In this document: positions 56,677 through 64,000 of the stretch, piece after piece
Numbering within the stretch: position 1 is the stretch's first letter
Layout of the letters: the number at the start of each line of letters is the position of its first letter
Origin: Sphingomonas sp. IC-56
Lineage (GTDB): Bacteria > Pseudomonadota > Alphaproteobacteria > Sphingomonadales > Sphingomonadaceae
Assembly (NCBI RefSeq): GCF_021043375.1
Contig: NZ_JAJNDV010000003.1
Span: 248,001-312,000, forward strand
Reading direction: 5' to 3'
DNA length: 64,000 bases
Translations under genes and position numbers: made by a program
The notes under the pieces: generated by a model
What the model saw: the letters and a program-made list of their open reading frames with translations, nothing else
Databases searched by the model: none
Told to the model about the DNA's origin: nothing

Positions 56677-57431
56677 CGCGCCATCTCCAGATCCACCGAT
56701 ATGCCCTCGCCCGGCTCGGCAGGCGGTGCCGGACATGCGATGCGAATCGCGTCGGCGCGGGCACGCTCTACTATCGCCGCAGGCACGTCGGGCCGGTGGA
56801 ACACCCGGTCCGCCCGTGCCAGAAACCGCGCCTGCCGTAACGTCAGATCATCGGGATCGCCCGATTGAAGCCGGAAGCGCACCAGCGAACTAGAGGGGGT
56901 TTCCCCCTCCGCCAGCCACTTGTCGACCGCCTCTACGTCACACTCTACCATCGGGTCGAGCGGCCCGCCAAACGCCTCGGCCAATGCCCTGCGCCGCACG
57001 CCGCCATCGGGCCACCGCGCCCGCATCTTGCCCCGCGCGGCGTGCAACGCTTCGGCCAATCGCCCGAGCCCTGCGGGCAGCAACAGCTCCAGCCGCTGCC
57101 GCAACGCCGCGGCCAATCCCGCCGAAACCCCAGCAGTCCCGATCGCCACCAGCACTGGCGACCGGTCGACGATCGCCGGCACCGTGAAGTCGCAAAGCTC
57201 CGGCCGATCGACCGTGTTCACCAGCACGCCCCGCGCCCGAAGCGCCGCCACTGTCGCCTCGGGTTCGTCCAAGGCGACAACCGCCAGGCTCGCCTGATCC
57301 TCAAGTCCGACGATCGCCGCACCGGCCCGCTCCAGCAGCCGCCGCTTGGCGTCGGCGGCTTCGCCTTCGCCGACCAGGATCACCGGCCGCCCCGCCAGTT
57401 TCACGAACAAGGCCAGGGCGGGCAGTGTCAC
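56673..57431 (-). CDS. Precorrin-2 dehydrogenase / sirohydrochlorin ferrochelatase, with truncated methyltransferase tail
   Basis: The 252-residue protein matches the N-terminal part of CysG: an NAD-binding start (VKLAGRPVILVGEGEAADAKRRLLERAG) and the dimerisation region. The last 60 residues (LVRFRLQSGDPDDLTLRQARFLARADRVFHR) resemble the first part of the SUMT/CobA methyltransferase, which is then cut off. So uroporphyrinogen methylation must be done elsewhere. Its ATG overlaps the lysA stop. Confidence 0.88.
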   Translation of the reverse strand: MTLPALALFVKLAGRPVILVGEGEAADAKRRLLERAGAAIVGLEDQASLAVVALDEPEATVAALRARGVLVNTVDRPELCDFTVPAIVDRSPVLVAIGTAGVSAGLAAALRQRLELLLPAGLGRLAEALHAARGKMRARWPDGGVRRRALAEAFGGPLDPMVECDVEAVDKWLAEGETPSSSLVRFRLQSGDPDDLTLRQARFLARADRVFHRPDVPAAIVERARADAIRIACPAPPAEPGEGISVDLEMAR

Positions 57432-58687
57432 TTCAGCCAGTCCGGCACATGTTCCTCGGCCATGATCGTCTCGGCGGAGATCCGTCCCGCGACCACGGCA
57501 TAGGTGTCGCCCGACACCAGCACCTCGGGCACCAGCGGCCGGCTGTTATAGGTGCTCGCCATCGTCGCCCCATAAGCTCCGGCGCTGCGCAGCACCGCCA
57601 AGTCGCCGGTCTTCACCACGTCAATCTCGCGCCCCTTGGCGAAGACGTCGCTCGATTCGCACACCGGCCCGGCGACATTAGCGACCATCGTCTCGCCGCT
57701 CGGCTTGACCGCCACGAAATCGTGATAGGCGTCATACAGCGCCACACGGGCAAGATCGTTCATGGCCGCGTCGACAATAACGTATGGATGCGTGACGCCT
57801 GGCTTCACCCACAGCACCTGCGTCAGCAGCACGCCGGCATTGGCCGCAATTACCCGGCCCGGCTCGAACATCAGCTCGACACCCCAGTCCCGTGTCACCC
57901 GCGCGACCATCTCGCCGAATTCGGCGGGCGAGGGCGGATTGTCGCTCGGTCGGTACGGCACGCCCAGACCGCCGCCCAGATCGACATGAGTGATGGTGTG
58001 ACCCGCCGCGCGCAATTCGGCGACCAGTTCGCCTACGCGGGTATAGGCCCGCTCGAGCGGCTCCAAGCTCTGCAATTGGCTGCCGATATGCACCGCCACC
58101 CCGCGCAGGTTCAGCCCCGGCAGTGGCGCGAGCCGGTCAAAGATCGCCCGAGCCTCGCTGATCGGCAGGCCGAACTTGTTCTCGGCGCGTCCGGTCGAGA
58201 TCTTCTCATGCGTGCCTGCATCGACGTCAGGATTGACCCGCAGCGTAGCCGGCGCCCGTAAACCTCGCGCCACCGCCAGTTCGGAGAGCACTACGCCCTC
58301 TTCCTCCAGCTCCAGGTTGAACTGGCCGATCCCCGCCTTCAGCCCTTGGTCGAGCTCGGCACGGCTCTTGCCTACGCCCGAGAACACGATGTCCCCCGCC
58401 GGCATGCCCGCCGCCAGGGCGCGTGCCAGCTCGCCCCCCGACACCACATCGGCGCCGAAGCCTTCATTGGCGAGCAACCGCAGCACCGCCAGGTTGGGGT
58501 TGGCCTTGATCGCAAAAGCAACACGCGCCCGCGGAATGCCAGCCAGACCCTCGCGGAACGCGCGTGCGTGCCTCTGGAAGGTGGCAGTAGAATAGACGTA
58601 GACCGGCGTGCCGACTTCGGCGGCAATGCGCGACAGCGGCACGTTCTCGGCGTAAAGTTCGCCGTCGATCAGTTCGAAATGGTCCAT
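57428..58687 (-). CDS. lysA: Diaminopimelate decarboxylase
   Basis: The 419-residue PLP enzyme makes lysine from meso-diaminopimelate. The PLP lysine is Lys-61 in FAIKANPN, and the family patterns GGGLGVPY and EPGR are present. It overlaps the siroheme gene by four bases and follows the LptM-like gene by 9 bases, in an argH-lptM-lysA order typical of alphaproteobacteria. Confidence 0.95.
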   Translation of the reverse strand: MDHFELIDGELYAENVPLSRIAAEVGTPVYVYSTATFQRHARAFREGLAGIPRARVAFAIKANPNLAVLRLLANEGFGADVVSGGELARALAAGMPAGDIVFSGVGKSRAELDQGLKAGIGQFNLELEEEGVVLSELAVARGLRAPATLRVNPDVDAGTHEKISTGRAENKFGLPISEARAIFDRLAPLPGLNLRGVAVHIGSQLQSLEPLERAYTRVGELVAELRAAGHTITHVDLGGGLGVPYRPSDNPPSPAEFGEMVARVTRDWGVELMFEPGRVIAANAGVLLTQVLWVKPGVTHPYVIVDAAMNDLARVALYDAYHDFVAVKPSGETMVANVAGPVCESSDVFAKGREIDVVKTGDLAVLRSAGAYGATMASTYNSRPLVPEVLVSGDTYAVVAGRISAETIMAEEHVPDWLK

Positions 58688-58696
58688 CGGAGTCCG

Positions 58697-58936
58697 TCAG
58701 TTCGGGGGAGGCAGGTCGAACTCGTCGCTGCGCCGGCGCTCCGAGCTCTGGATCAGGTCATCGCTGCGCGCCGGCCGCGTCTGCGGCGCGGGCTGCAACA
58801 GGTCGGCCGGGGTCGGCGTCGCAGTGGCGCCATAAGGCGCGGGCGGGAGCGGCTGGCCCTCGGCCGTTTTCAGGTCGCCACGCGCCCCACACCCACTCAG
58901 CGCCGCCGCCATTGCCACCAGCAAGAGTCGTTTCAT
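58697..58936 (-). CDS. LptM-like small lipoprotein
   Basis: The 79-residue protein has a lipobox SGC (Cys-16). The mature start [17 protein letters not shown] resembles the CGxxGPLxxP motif of LptM/YifL, a small lipoprotein that helps assemble the LPS transport protein LptD. It lies between argH and lysA, and its ATG overlaps the argH stop codon. Confidence 0.75.
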   Translation of the reverse strand: MKRLLLVAMAAALSGCGARGDLKTAEGQPLPPAPYGATATPTPADLLQPAPQTRPARSDDLIQSSERRRSDEFDLPPPN

Positions 58937-60312
58937 CGCCCGTCCTCCTCGCGCATCGCCCGCGCTGCCGCGATCGCCTCGCGCACCCGCACGGGCGACG
59001 TGCCGCCGAAGCTGGTGCGGCTCGACACCGAAGCGTCGACGCTCAGCACGTCATATACGCGTTCGTCGATCCGCGCGTCGATTGCTTGCAAGGCATCGAG
59101 CGGCAGTTGATCGAGCCGGACGCCGCCCGCTTCAGCCTTCGCCACGGCACGCCCGGTGATGTGATGCGCCTCGCGGAACGGCACGCCAGCCTCGCGCACC
59201 AGCCAGTCGGCCAGGTCAGTGGCGGTCGAGAAACCCGCCTCTGCGGCGGCGCGCATCCGCTCGGCCCGGAAGGTGGCGCTCTCTACCATCCCAGTCATCG
59301 CCGCGATGGAGAGCCCCAGCAGGTCGTGCGCCTCGAACACCGGCGGCTTGTCGTCCTGCATGTCCTTGGAATAGGCGAGCGGCAAGCCCTTCATCGTCAT
59401 CATCAGACTGACCAGCGCGCCGGTGATCCGCCCCGAGTGACCGCGCACCAGCTCGGCCGCGTCCGGATTGCGCTTCTGCGGCATGATCGAACTGCCGGTC
59501 GACCACTGATCGCTCAAGCTGACAAAGCCGAAGGGCTGGCTCGCCCAGATCACGAATTCCTCCGCCAGCCGCGACAGGTGCAGCGCGCACTGCGAGGCAC
59601 AGGTCAGATATTCGAGGGCAAAGTCGCGATCCGATACTGAGTCGAGCGAATTCCGTGTCGGACCATCAAAGCCCAGCGCTGCCGCTGTGGCTTCGCGATC
59701 CAGCGGGAAGCCAGTGCCGGCCAAAGCCGCCGATCCCAAGGGGCACAGGTTCATCCGCGCACGCGCATCGGCAAAGCGCGACCGGTCGCGCCCGATCATC
59801 TCGAAATAGGCCATCAGGTGATGCCCGAGCGTAACCGGCTGCGCGCTCTGCAAATGGGTGAAGCCCGGCATCACCGTCGCGGCATGCTCTTCCGCACGCG
59901 CGAGCAGCGCGTCCTGCAGGGTGTCGAGTGCCGCCTCGACCTGGTCGATCGCGTCGCGCACCCACAGCCGGAAATCGGTCGCAACCTGGTCGTTGCGCGA
60001 CCGCGCGGTGTGGAGCCGCCCGGCGACCGGGCCGATCCGGTCTGACAGCCGCGCCTCGGTCAGCATGTGGATGTCTTCCAGGCTCAGGTCGTCGGGCACG
60101 CCCTCGGCCTCGAACTCGGCCGCGACCTGTTCCAGCCCCTGCGCGATGCGCGCGGCATCCTCCGCCGCAACGATGGCTTGCTTGCCCAGCATGGCGACAT
60201 GCGCCTGGCTGCCGCGAATGTCCTGACGCCACATGCGCTTGTCGAAGGGGATCGACGCGTTTATCTCACGCATCACTGCGGACGGCCCTTCGGCGAACCG
60301 CCCACCCCACAT
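58933..60312 (-). CDS. argH: Argininosuccinate lyase
   Basis: The 459-residue enzyme makes arginine from argininosuccinate. The signature [11 protein letters not shown] is present, and [11 protein letters not shown] is the standard start. The ATG is in the same CATG as the ATG of the divergent redoxin gene. It overlaps the LptM-like gene by four bases at its 3' end. Confidence 0.95.
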   Translation of the reverse strand: MWGGRFAEGPSAVMREINASIPFDKRMWRQDIRGSQAHVAMLGKQAIVAAEDAARIAQGLEQVAAEFEAEGVPDDLSLEDIHMLTEARLSDRIGPVAGRLHTARSRNDQVATDFRLWVRDAIDQVEAALDTLQDALLARAEEHAATVMPGFTHLQSAQPVTLGHHLMAYFEMIGRDRSRFADARARMNLCPLGSAALAGTGFPLDREATAAALGFDGPTRNSLDSVSDRDFALEYLTCASQCALHLSRLAEEFVIWASQPFGFVSLSDQWSTGSSIMPQKRNPDAAELVRGHSGRITGALVSLMMTMKGLPLAYSKDMQDDKPPVFEAHDLLGLSIAAMTGMVESATFRAERMRAAAEAGFSTATDLADWLVREAGVPFREAHHITGRAVAKAEAGGVRLDQLPLDALQAIDARIDERVYDVLSVDASVSSRTSFGGTSPVRVREAIAAARAMREEDGR

Positions 60313-60886
60313 GGCATTGGAGCTGTCCTTGCGCCCAGCTATCGCGCTTCTCCTCACAGGCTTGGTGGCAATCGGCGGTTGCGATAGGCCCTCACAGCCG
60401 TCGCAGCAAGCGACGCAGAACAACACCGCCGCTCCCGCACCCATGACCACCACCGTCGACCGCAGTCACAAGGGAGAGGCGGCGCCTTCCATCCCCTTCA
60501 AGGATCCTGCCGGCAAGGCGGTTACGCTCGCCAGTTTCAAGGGGAAGCCAGTGCTGCTCAACCTGTGGGCGACTTGGTGCATCCCCTGCATTAAGGAGAT
60601 GCCCACCCTCGACGCCCTTGCCGGCCAGAAGGCGGGCGCGCTCCAGGTCCTCGCCGTCAGTCAGGACTTCAAGGGGGGCGAAGTCGTCGCCCCGTTCTTC
60701 CAGAAGAACGGCTTCAAGCATCTCCAGCCCTATCTAGATGCCGACGCGGCGTTCAGCCTGGGGATGGGCGCGAACCTGCCGACCACGATCCTCTACGATT
60801 CGGCGGGCAAGGAAGTCTGGCGCGCACTGGGCGAACGCGACTGGGCGGGTGCCAACATGGCGGCGTTGCTGGCGGAAGCGCGCTGA
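60311..60886 (+). CDS. TlpA-like redoxin lipoprotein
   Basis: The 191-residue protein starts with a signal peptide (lipobox Cys-24 in IGGC), then a linker and a thioredoxin-like domain with the CXXC pair WCIPC (Cys-90, Cys-93) in [10 protein letters not shown]. It is probably periplasmic and reduces exported thiols, possibly in cytochrome maturation. Its ATG overlaps the divergent argH ATG by two bases. A TTG further in is the alternative. Confidence 0.88.
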   Translation: MALELSLRPAIALLLTGLVAIGGCDRPSQPSQQATQNNTAAPAPMTTTVDRSHKGEAAPSIPFKDPAGKAVTLASFKGKPVLLNLWATWCIPCIKEMPTLDALAGQKAGALQVLAVSQDFKGGEVVAPFFQKNGFKHLQPYLDADAAFSLGMGANLPTTILYDSAGKEVWRALGERDWAGANMAALLAEAR

Positions 60887-61231
60887 TCTGCCGAAGTGTC
60901 CCTCCGAAAGGGCGGAGCCGCGTTTCGCCAAGGCAAGCTGGACCCGTGGCAAGATAATCACTTCGCTGGCCGAACAGCGTACCTATGCGCGAATGTCCCT
61001 GGTTACAGCGAGGTTCAGGATTGTGCTTGGGCAGCCAGAAGCTGGGTACGAGCAGTGCCGGACGCACGGGCGTTTCCGGTGATGCTACGGTGGCTGCGCT
61101 GAGAGCGAGGCTTACTACTAGTTCGAGGGCGTCGTACCGAGCGGACAAGGGTTCGTGCGGCTACGCGAAGGGTCTCGCGGGCAATTCTACGCGACCCCGA
61201 AGACGGGACGATTTGCAAAGAGATGAAAGCT
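60887..61231. other. Intergenic region without recognisable gene (345 bases)
   Basis: No convincing coding frame, palindromic repeat, terminator or riboswitch was seen. The short open frames present have no matching ribosome-binding site and one runs into the tRNA. The stretch lies directly after the 3' end of tRNA-Gln (in the tRNA's direction), a common integration site, so an old insertion remnant is possible. Confidence 0.4.
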
Positions 61232-61305
61232 TGGATGCCCCGTGAGGATTCGAACCTCAATTAACGGAGTCAGAGTCCGTAGTCTTACCTTTAGACGACA
61301 GGGCA
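61232..61305 (-). tRNA. tRNA-Gln (anticodon CUG)
   Basis: Read on the minus strand, the 74-base cloverleaf has acceptor TGCCCTG/CGGGGCA (with one T-G pair), D-arm GTC/GAC, anticodon stem ACGGA/TCCGT with loop CTCTGAC (anticodon CTG) and T-arm TGAGG/CCTCA. CCA is encoded and the discriminator is T (U73), not the G73 used by E. coli GlnRS. The U1-A72 pair is the feature that GatCAB reads. Confidence 0.93.
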
Positions 61306-61458
61306 CCAAGAGGGGTGCGCAATAGTCGGCTGATTCCGCCCTGTCAACGCCATCCTGCGACCTTGCTTGCTCTGACCTCCGCGCTGCGCTAGCCTCGCTT
61401 CCAAGCACCGGCGGTTCCGTGTTGGAGCCGTGACGGAAGAACATAAGCGAGTAAAACC

Positions 61459-62514
61459 ATGGGGGATGGCTCCGCCAGACTGCCCCGCGGCCGGAGGAAT
61501 GTTCCACCCCGGCCTGCGCCCAAGCCGCAAGAGGAGCGGCAGATCCGTGCGCGGATGCCCGAGGGGCGCCATTATGCCGCGCTCGACCTTGGCACCAACA
61601 ATTGCCGGTTGCTGATCGCGCGGCCTGCCGGTTCGGCGTTCGTGGTGATCGACGCGTTCTCGCGAATCGTCCGGCTGGGGGAGGGGCTGGCCGGCAGCGG
61701 CAAGCTGTCCGACGCGGCAATCGAGCGCACCCTGGCGGCGCTGCGCATCTGCGCCGAAAAGCTCAAGCGCCGCAACGTGGCGCTCGCCCGCTCGGTCGCC
61801 ACCGAAGCGTGCCGCCAGGCATCCAACGGCTCCGCCTTCATCGAACGCGTCTATGCCGAAACCGGCATCGCGCTGGATATCATCACCGCTGAAGAGGAAG
61901 CGCGGCTGGCGGTGCTCGGCTGTCACGCATTGCTCGAGCCCGGCGACGGGCCCGCACTCGTGTTCGACATCGGTGGCGGTTCGACCGAACTGGTGCTGGT
62001 CGATTCGCGTTCGCCGGTTCCGCGCATCCTCGACTGGCACAGCGCGCCCTGGGGAGTCGTGTCGCTTACCGAGTCGGCGAGGGCGGAGGATACGCCGGAA
62101 GGTCGCGCGCGGGCTTATGCCGAGATGCGTGCGCGGGTTTCCGAAAGCTTCGCGCCGTTCGTCGCCCGGCTGAAGCCGCCGCGCGGCACGCCGCGTCTGC
62201 TCGGCACCAGCGGGACGGTCACCACGCTGGCCAGCGTGCATCTGGGGCTTCCCAGCTATGACCGCTCGATCATCGACGGGCTGATCGTGCCGTCCGCGGC
62301 AATGCGCGACGTCAGCCGCCGGATCGGTGCCATGAGCATTGCCGAACGCGGTCAGGTACCGTGCATCGGCAACGAACGCGCCGACCTCGTGGTCGCGGGC
62401 TGCGCTATCCTTGAGTCGATCCTCGATCTATGGCCGGCCGAACGGCTCGGCATCGCCGACCGCGGCATACGCGAGGGCATTTTGCGCAGATTGATGAACG
62501 GGAGCGGGTTGTGA
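61459..62514 (+). CDS. Ppx/GppA phosphatase family protein
   Basis: The protein of about 351 residues has the ASKHA fold: ALDLGTNNCRLL (phosphate-1 loop), ARSVATEACRQASN and FDIGGGSTELVLVD. It is an exopolyphosphatase or (p)ppGpp phosphatase, but has only the catalytic core. The chosen ATG gives a basic N-terminus of about 35 residues before the domain; a later start is possible. It is followed by rlmE with a GTGA overlap. Confidence 0.88.
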   Translation: MGDGSARLPRGRRNVPPRPAPKPQEERQIRARMPEGRHYAALDLGTNNCRLLIARPAGSAFVVIDAFSRIVRLGEGLAGSGKLSDAAIERTLAALRICAEKLKRRNVALARSVATEACRQASNGSAFIERVYAETGIALDIITAEEEARLAVLGCHALLEPGDGPALVFDIGGGSTELVLVDSRSPVPRILDWHSAPWGVVSLTESARAEDTPEGRARAYAEMRARVSESFAPFVARLKPPRGTPRLLGTSGTVTTLASVHLGLPSYDRSIIDGLIVPSAAMRDVSRRIGAMSIAERGQVPCIGNERADLVVAGCAILESILDLWPAERLGIADRGIREGILRRLMNGSGL

Positions 62515-63203
62515 GCCGAGGCGGAGCGCGGGGCCATACGCGGGTGAAGACGGCGCGCAGCCGCACTGCCCAGTCGACCCGCTGGCTCGAGCGCCAGCTG
62601 AACGACCCTTATGTGAAGCGGGCAAAGGCGGAGGGCTATCGCAGCCGCGCGGCGTACAAGCTTACCGAACTCGACGAGAAGTTCGGCTTCTTGCGCGGTT
62701 CCAAGCGGATCGTCGATCTCGGTATCGCTCCGGGTGGCTGGACTCAGGTCGTGCGCAAGCGCCTGCCGAACGCCGCCGTGGTCGGAATCGACCTGCTGCC
62801 CGTCGATCCTATCGATGGAGCAACCATCCTTCAGATGGACTTCATGGACGATGCTGCGCCCGCGCGGCTGATCGAGGAACTGGGCGGCGCGCCCGACCTG
62901 ATCCTGTCCGACATGGCCGCCAACACGGTCGGCCACCCGCAAACCGACGCGCTGCGGACCATGGGCCTGGTCGAGGCCGCGCTCGACTTTGCGCTCCGCG
63001 TCCTCGAGCCTGGCGGCACCTTCGTCAGCAAGGTTTTCGCCGGCGGCGCCGATTCGAGCCTGGTGGCGGAAATGAAGCGCAACTTCACCACCGTGAAGCA
63101 CGCCAAGCCCCCCGCCAGCCGCAAGGGCTCGGTGGAATGGTTCGTGGTCGCGCAGGGCTTCAAGGGCGTACGGCCGCCCGAGGTGGAGGCCGATCCCTCC
63201 TAA
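62511..63203 (+). CDS. rlmE: 23S rRNA 2'-O-methyltransferase RlmE (FtsJ)
   Basis: The 230-residue SAM-dependent enzyme methylates U2552 of 23S rRNA. The GIAPGGWTQV motif binds SAM, with catalytic Lys in AAYKL, Asp in LSDMAAN and Lys in FVSKVF. The GTG start overlaps the upstream stop codon by four bases. Confidence 0.93.
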   Translation: MSRGGARGHTRVKTARSRTAQSTRWLERQLNDPYVKRAKAEGYRSRAAYKLTELDEKFGFLRGSKRIVDLGIAPGGWTQVVRKRLPNAAVVGIDLLPVDPIDGATILQMDFMDDAAPARLIEELGGAPDLILSDMAANTVGHPQTDALRTMGLVEAALDFALRVLEPGGTFVSKVFAGGADSSLVAEMKRNFTTVKHAKPPASRKGSVEWFVVAQGFKGVRPPEVEADPS

Positions 63204-63226
63204 TCCGCAGCGCTGCTAGACATGAA

Positions 63227-63254
63227 AAAGGCTCCGGATCGCTCCGGAGCCTTT
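63227..63254. terminator. Bidirectional terminator between rlmE and rpoZ
   Basis: A perfect 12-base stem AAAGGCTCCGGA/TCCGGAGCCTTT with a TCGC loop lies between convergent rlmE and rpoZ. A-rich and T-rich ends allow it to end transcription from either side, though the T-tract is short. Confidence 0.75.
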
Positions 63255-63275
63255 GGAACTTAAACGGCGAAGGCC

Positions 63276-63620
63276 TTAGCCCTCGTAATCCGCGCCCAGA
63301 TTCTGGTTGCGCGGCGGGGCGGCGGCGGTGAGGCGGAGCGCCTCGGCCTGAGCCGACAGCGAGCCGACTTCGTCCGGCGCTTCCTCGTCGTCGATCTGCA
63401 CGCGCTGCAGGCTCGACACCACAGCTTCTTCCAGATGGGTCGGGCGCACCGTTTCCTCGGCGATTTCGCGAAGTGCCACGACCGGGTTCTTGTCGCGGTC
63501 GCGATCCAGGGTCAGTTCGGCGCCGCCCGAGATCTGCCGCGCACGCTGCGCAGCGAACAACACCAGGTCGAAACGGTTGGGGATCTTGTCGACGCAATCC
63601 TCGACGGTGACGCGCGCCAT
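63276..63620 (-). CDS. rpoZ: DNA-directed RNA polymerase subunit omega
   Basis: The 114-residue protein begins [30 protein letters not shown], the standard omega start, and assists RNA polymerase assembly and ppGpp binding. The C-terminal extension after residue 70 is longer than in E. coli, as is usual in alphaproteobacteria. Confidence 0.94.
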   Translation of the reverse strand: MARVTVEDCVDKIPNRFDLVLFAAQRARQISGGAELTLDRDRDKNPVVALREIAEETVRPTHLEEAVVSSLQRVQIDDEEAPDEVGSLSAQAEALRLTAAAPPRNQNLGADYEG

Positions 63621-63779
63621 TGAACGCTTCCTTGGTCTATGTTGTCCGGAAAGCGAAAGCGCTTACGCGAGGCCGGCTGGAATGTCAAGGAAACCGGCCT
63701 TTTTGCGGGGGTGATGAACCCGGCGGGCCCTTATCGGTTGGCCTGTTGCATCCGCGTCACGACCATACAGGAAATTCCG

Positions 63780-63839
63780 ATGCCGAGCTTGCCGGCGCCA
63801 GCCCCGCTCTGGTCACACAATCCGTTCATGGACGGATGA
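63780..63839 (+). CDS. Possible 19-residue leader ORF before the phospholipase D-like gene
   Basis: A reading frame of 20 codons (starting MPSLPAPAPL) has AGGAA 6 bases before its ATG, and its TGA overlaps the two ATGs of the next gene (ATGATG). This could be a leader peptide or translational coupler. No homology is recognised, so it may be chance. Confidence 0.25.
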   Translation: MPSLPAPAPLWSHNPFMDG

Positions 63840-64000
63840 TGCCCATGCCCACTCAGCCCAGCTTCACCGTCGACGGTAACCAACTGACGCTGGTCACCGA
63901 AGGGCCCGAGCGTCTGAGAATGCTGCTGGAGTTGATCCGCTCGGCGACGCGCACGCTGCGCGTGCTCTATTATATCTATGTCGACGATGATGCCGGCAAC
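63836..64000 (+). CDS. Phospholipase D-like / cardiolipin synthase family protein (partial, N-terminus)
   Basis: Fifty-five codons are visible before the window ends. The FTVDGNQLTLVTEGPERLRMLLELI and TLRVLYYIYVDDDAG segments fit the first strands of the PLD-superfamily cardiolipin synthase-like proteins, in which the catalytic HKD motifs come later. Three in-frame ATGs at 63836, 63839 and 63845 are possible starts; the first is listed. Confidence 0.72.
   Translation, partial: MMPMPTQPSFTVDGNQLTLVTEGPERLRMLLELIRSATRTLRVLYYIYVDDDAGN

Noticed and set aside
60896..61245. Several short open frames in the gap before tRNA-Gln
   Set aside because: No ribosome-binding site and no recognisable sequence. 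One reaches into the tRNA.

Overview
The window looks like a chromosomal core region of a sphingomonad (Sphingomonas-like alphaproteobacterium). This is inferred from high GC, densely packed operons with ATGA/GTGA overlaps, a class I lysyl-tRNA synthetase, the rpmF-plsX-fabH-ihfA-merR order, a COQ9-family gene, a DUF1489 and a DUF4169 gene, and many short palindromic intergenic repeats. No phage, CRISPR array, intact transposon or plasmid function was seen. Annotated genes cover most of the sequence, and most products are housekeeping enzymes.

Layout. 1-6.7 kb: end of an esterase-like gene, an ABC ATPase, a CHCC zinc-finger protein, tldD, nhaA, class I lysS. 6.2-10.5 kb: divergent ohr/ohrR with two palindromic operators, a DinG-like helicase and a SixA-like phosphatase. 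10.6-13.6 kb (minus): rpmF-plsX-fabH-ihfA-merR. 13.8-22.2 kb: MAPEG protein, MBL hydrolase, a pabB-pabC fusion, aspartate aminotransferase, exported MsrA, DUF1489, mgtE, cyclophilin, LysR regulator. 22.2-28.5 kb: a Cdc48-type AAA ATPase preceded by an intrinsic terminator, a monooxygenase-like protein, TauE/SafE, prs, gltX. 28.7-36.4 kb: a TonB-like protein, an unknown membrane protein, then ribD-ribE-ribB-ribH, a second unknown membrane protein, a DMT transporter, COQ9, a class A beta-lactamase and a Dabb protein. 36.5-41.4 kb: GGDEF protein, feoAB, DUF4169, ssb, a lipoprotein. 41.4-49.3 kb: pirin, metW, metX, hisC-tyrA, and the minus-strand ftsE-ftsX-ydcF-plsC operon. 49.4-58.9 kb: zinc-ribbon protein, MATE pump, tRNA-Leu(GAG), a large TonB-dependent receptor, an FMN reductase, and the minus-strand run argH-lptM-lysA-siroheme gene-CorA. 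60.3-64 kb: a redoxin lipoprotein divergent from argH, tRNA-Gln(CUG), ppx/gppA-rlmE, rpoZ, and the start of a phospholipase D-like gene.

How genes work together. The clearest functional units are phospholipid/fatty-acid initiation (plsX, fabH), riboflavin synthesis, ferrous iron uptake (feoAB), peroxide defence (ohr/ohrR), methionine synthesis (metX, metW), phenylalanine/tyrosine and histidine synthesis (hisC-tyrA), divisome ABC (ftsEX) and lysine/arginine synthesis (lysA, argH). Three families of palindromic repeats sit almost only in intergenic gaps. One reaches into the 3' end of an acyltransferase gene.

I did not find a strong candidate for a wholly new multi-gene system. The observations most worth following are the terminator in the leader of the Cdc48-like gene, the degenerate GTP cyclohydrolase II half of RibB, the truncated methyltransferase tail on the siroheme enzyme, the overlapping divergent start codons of argH and the redoxin gene, and the inverted-repeat element between metX and metW.
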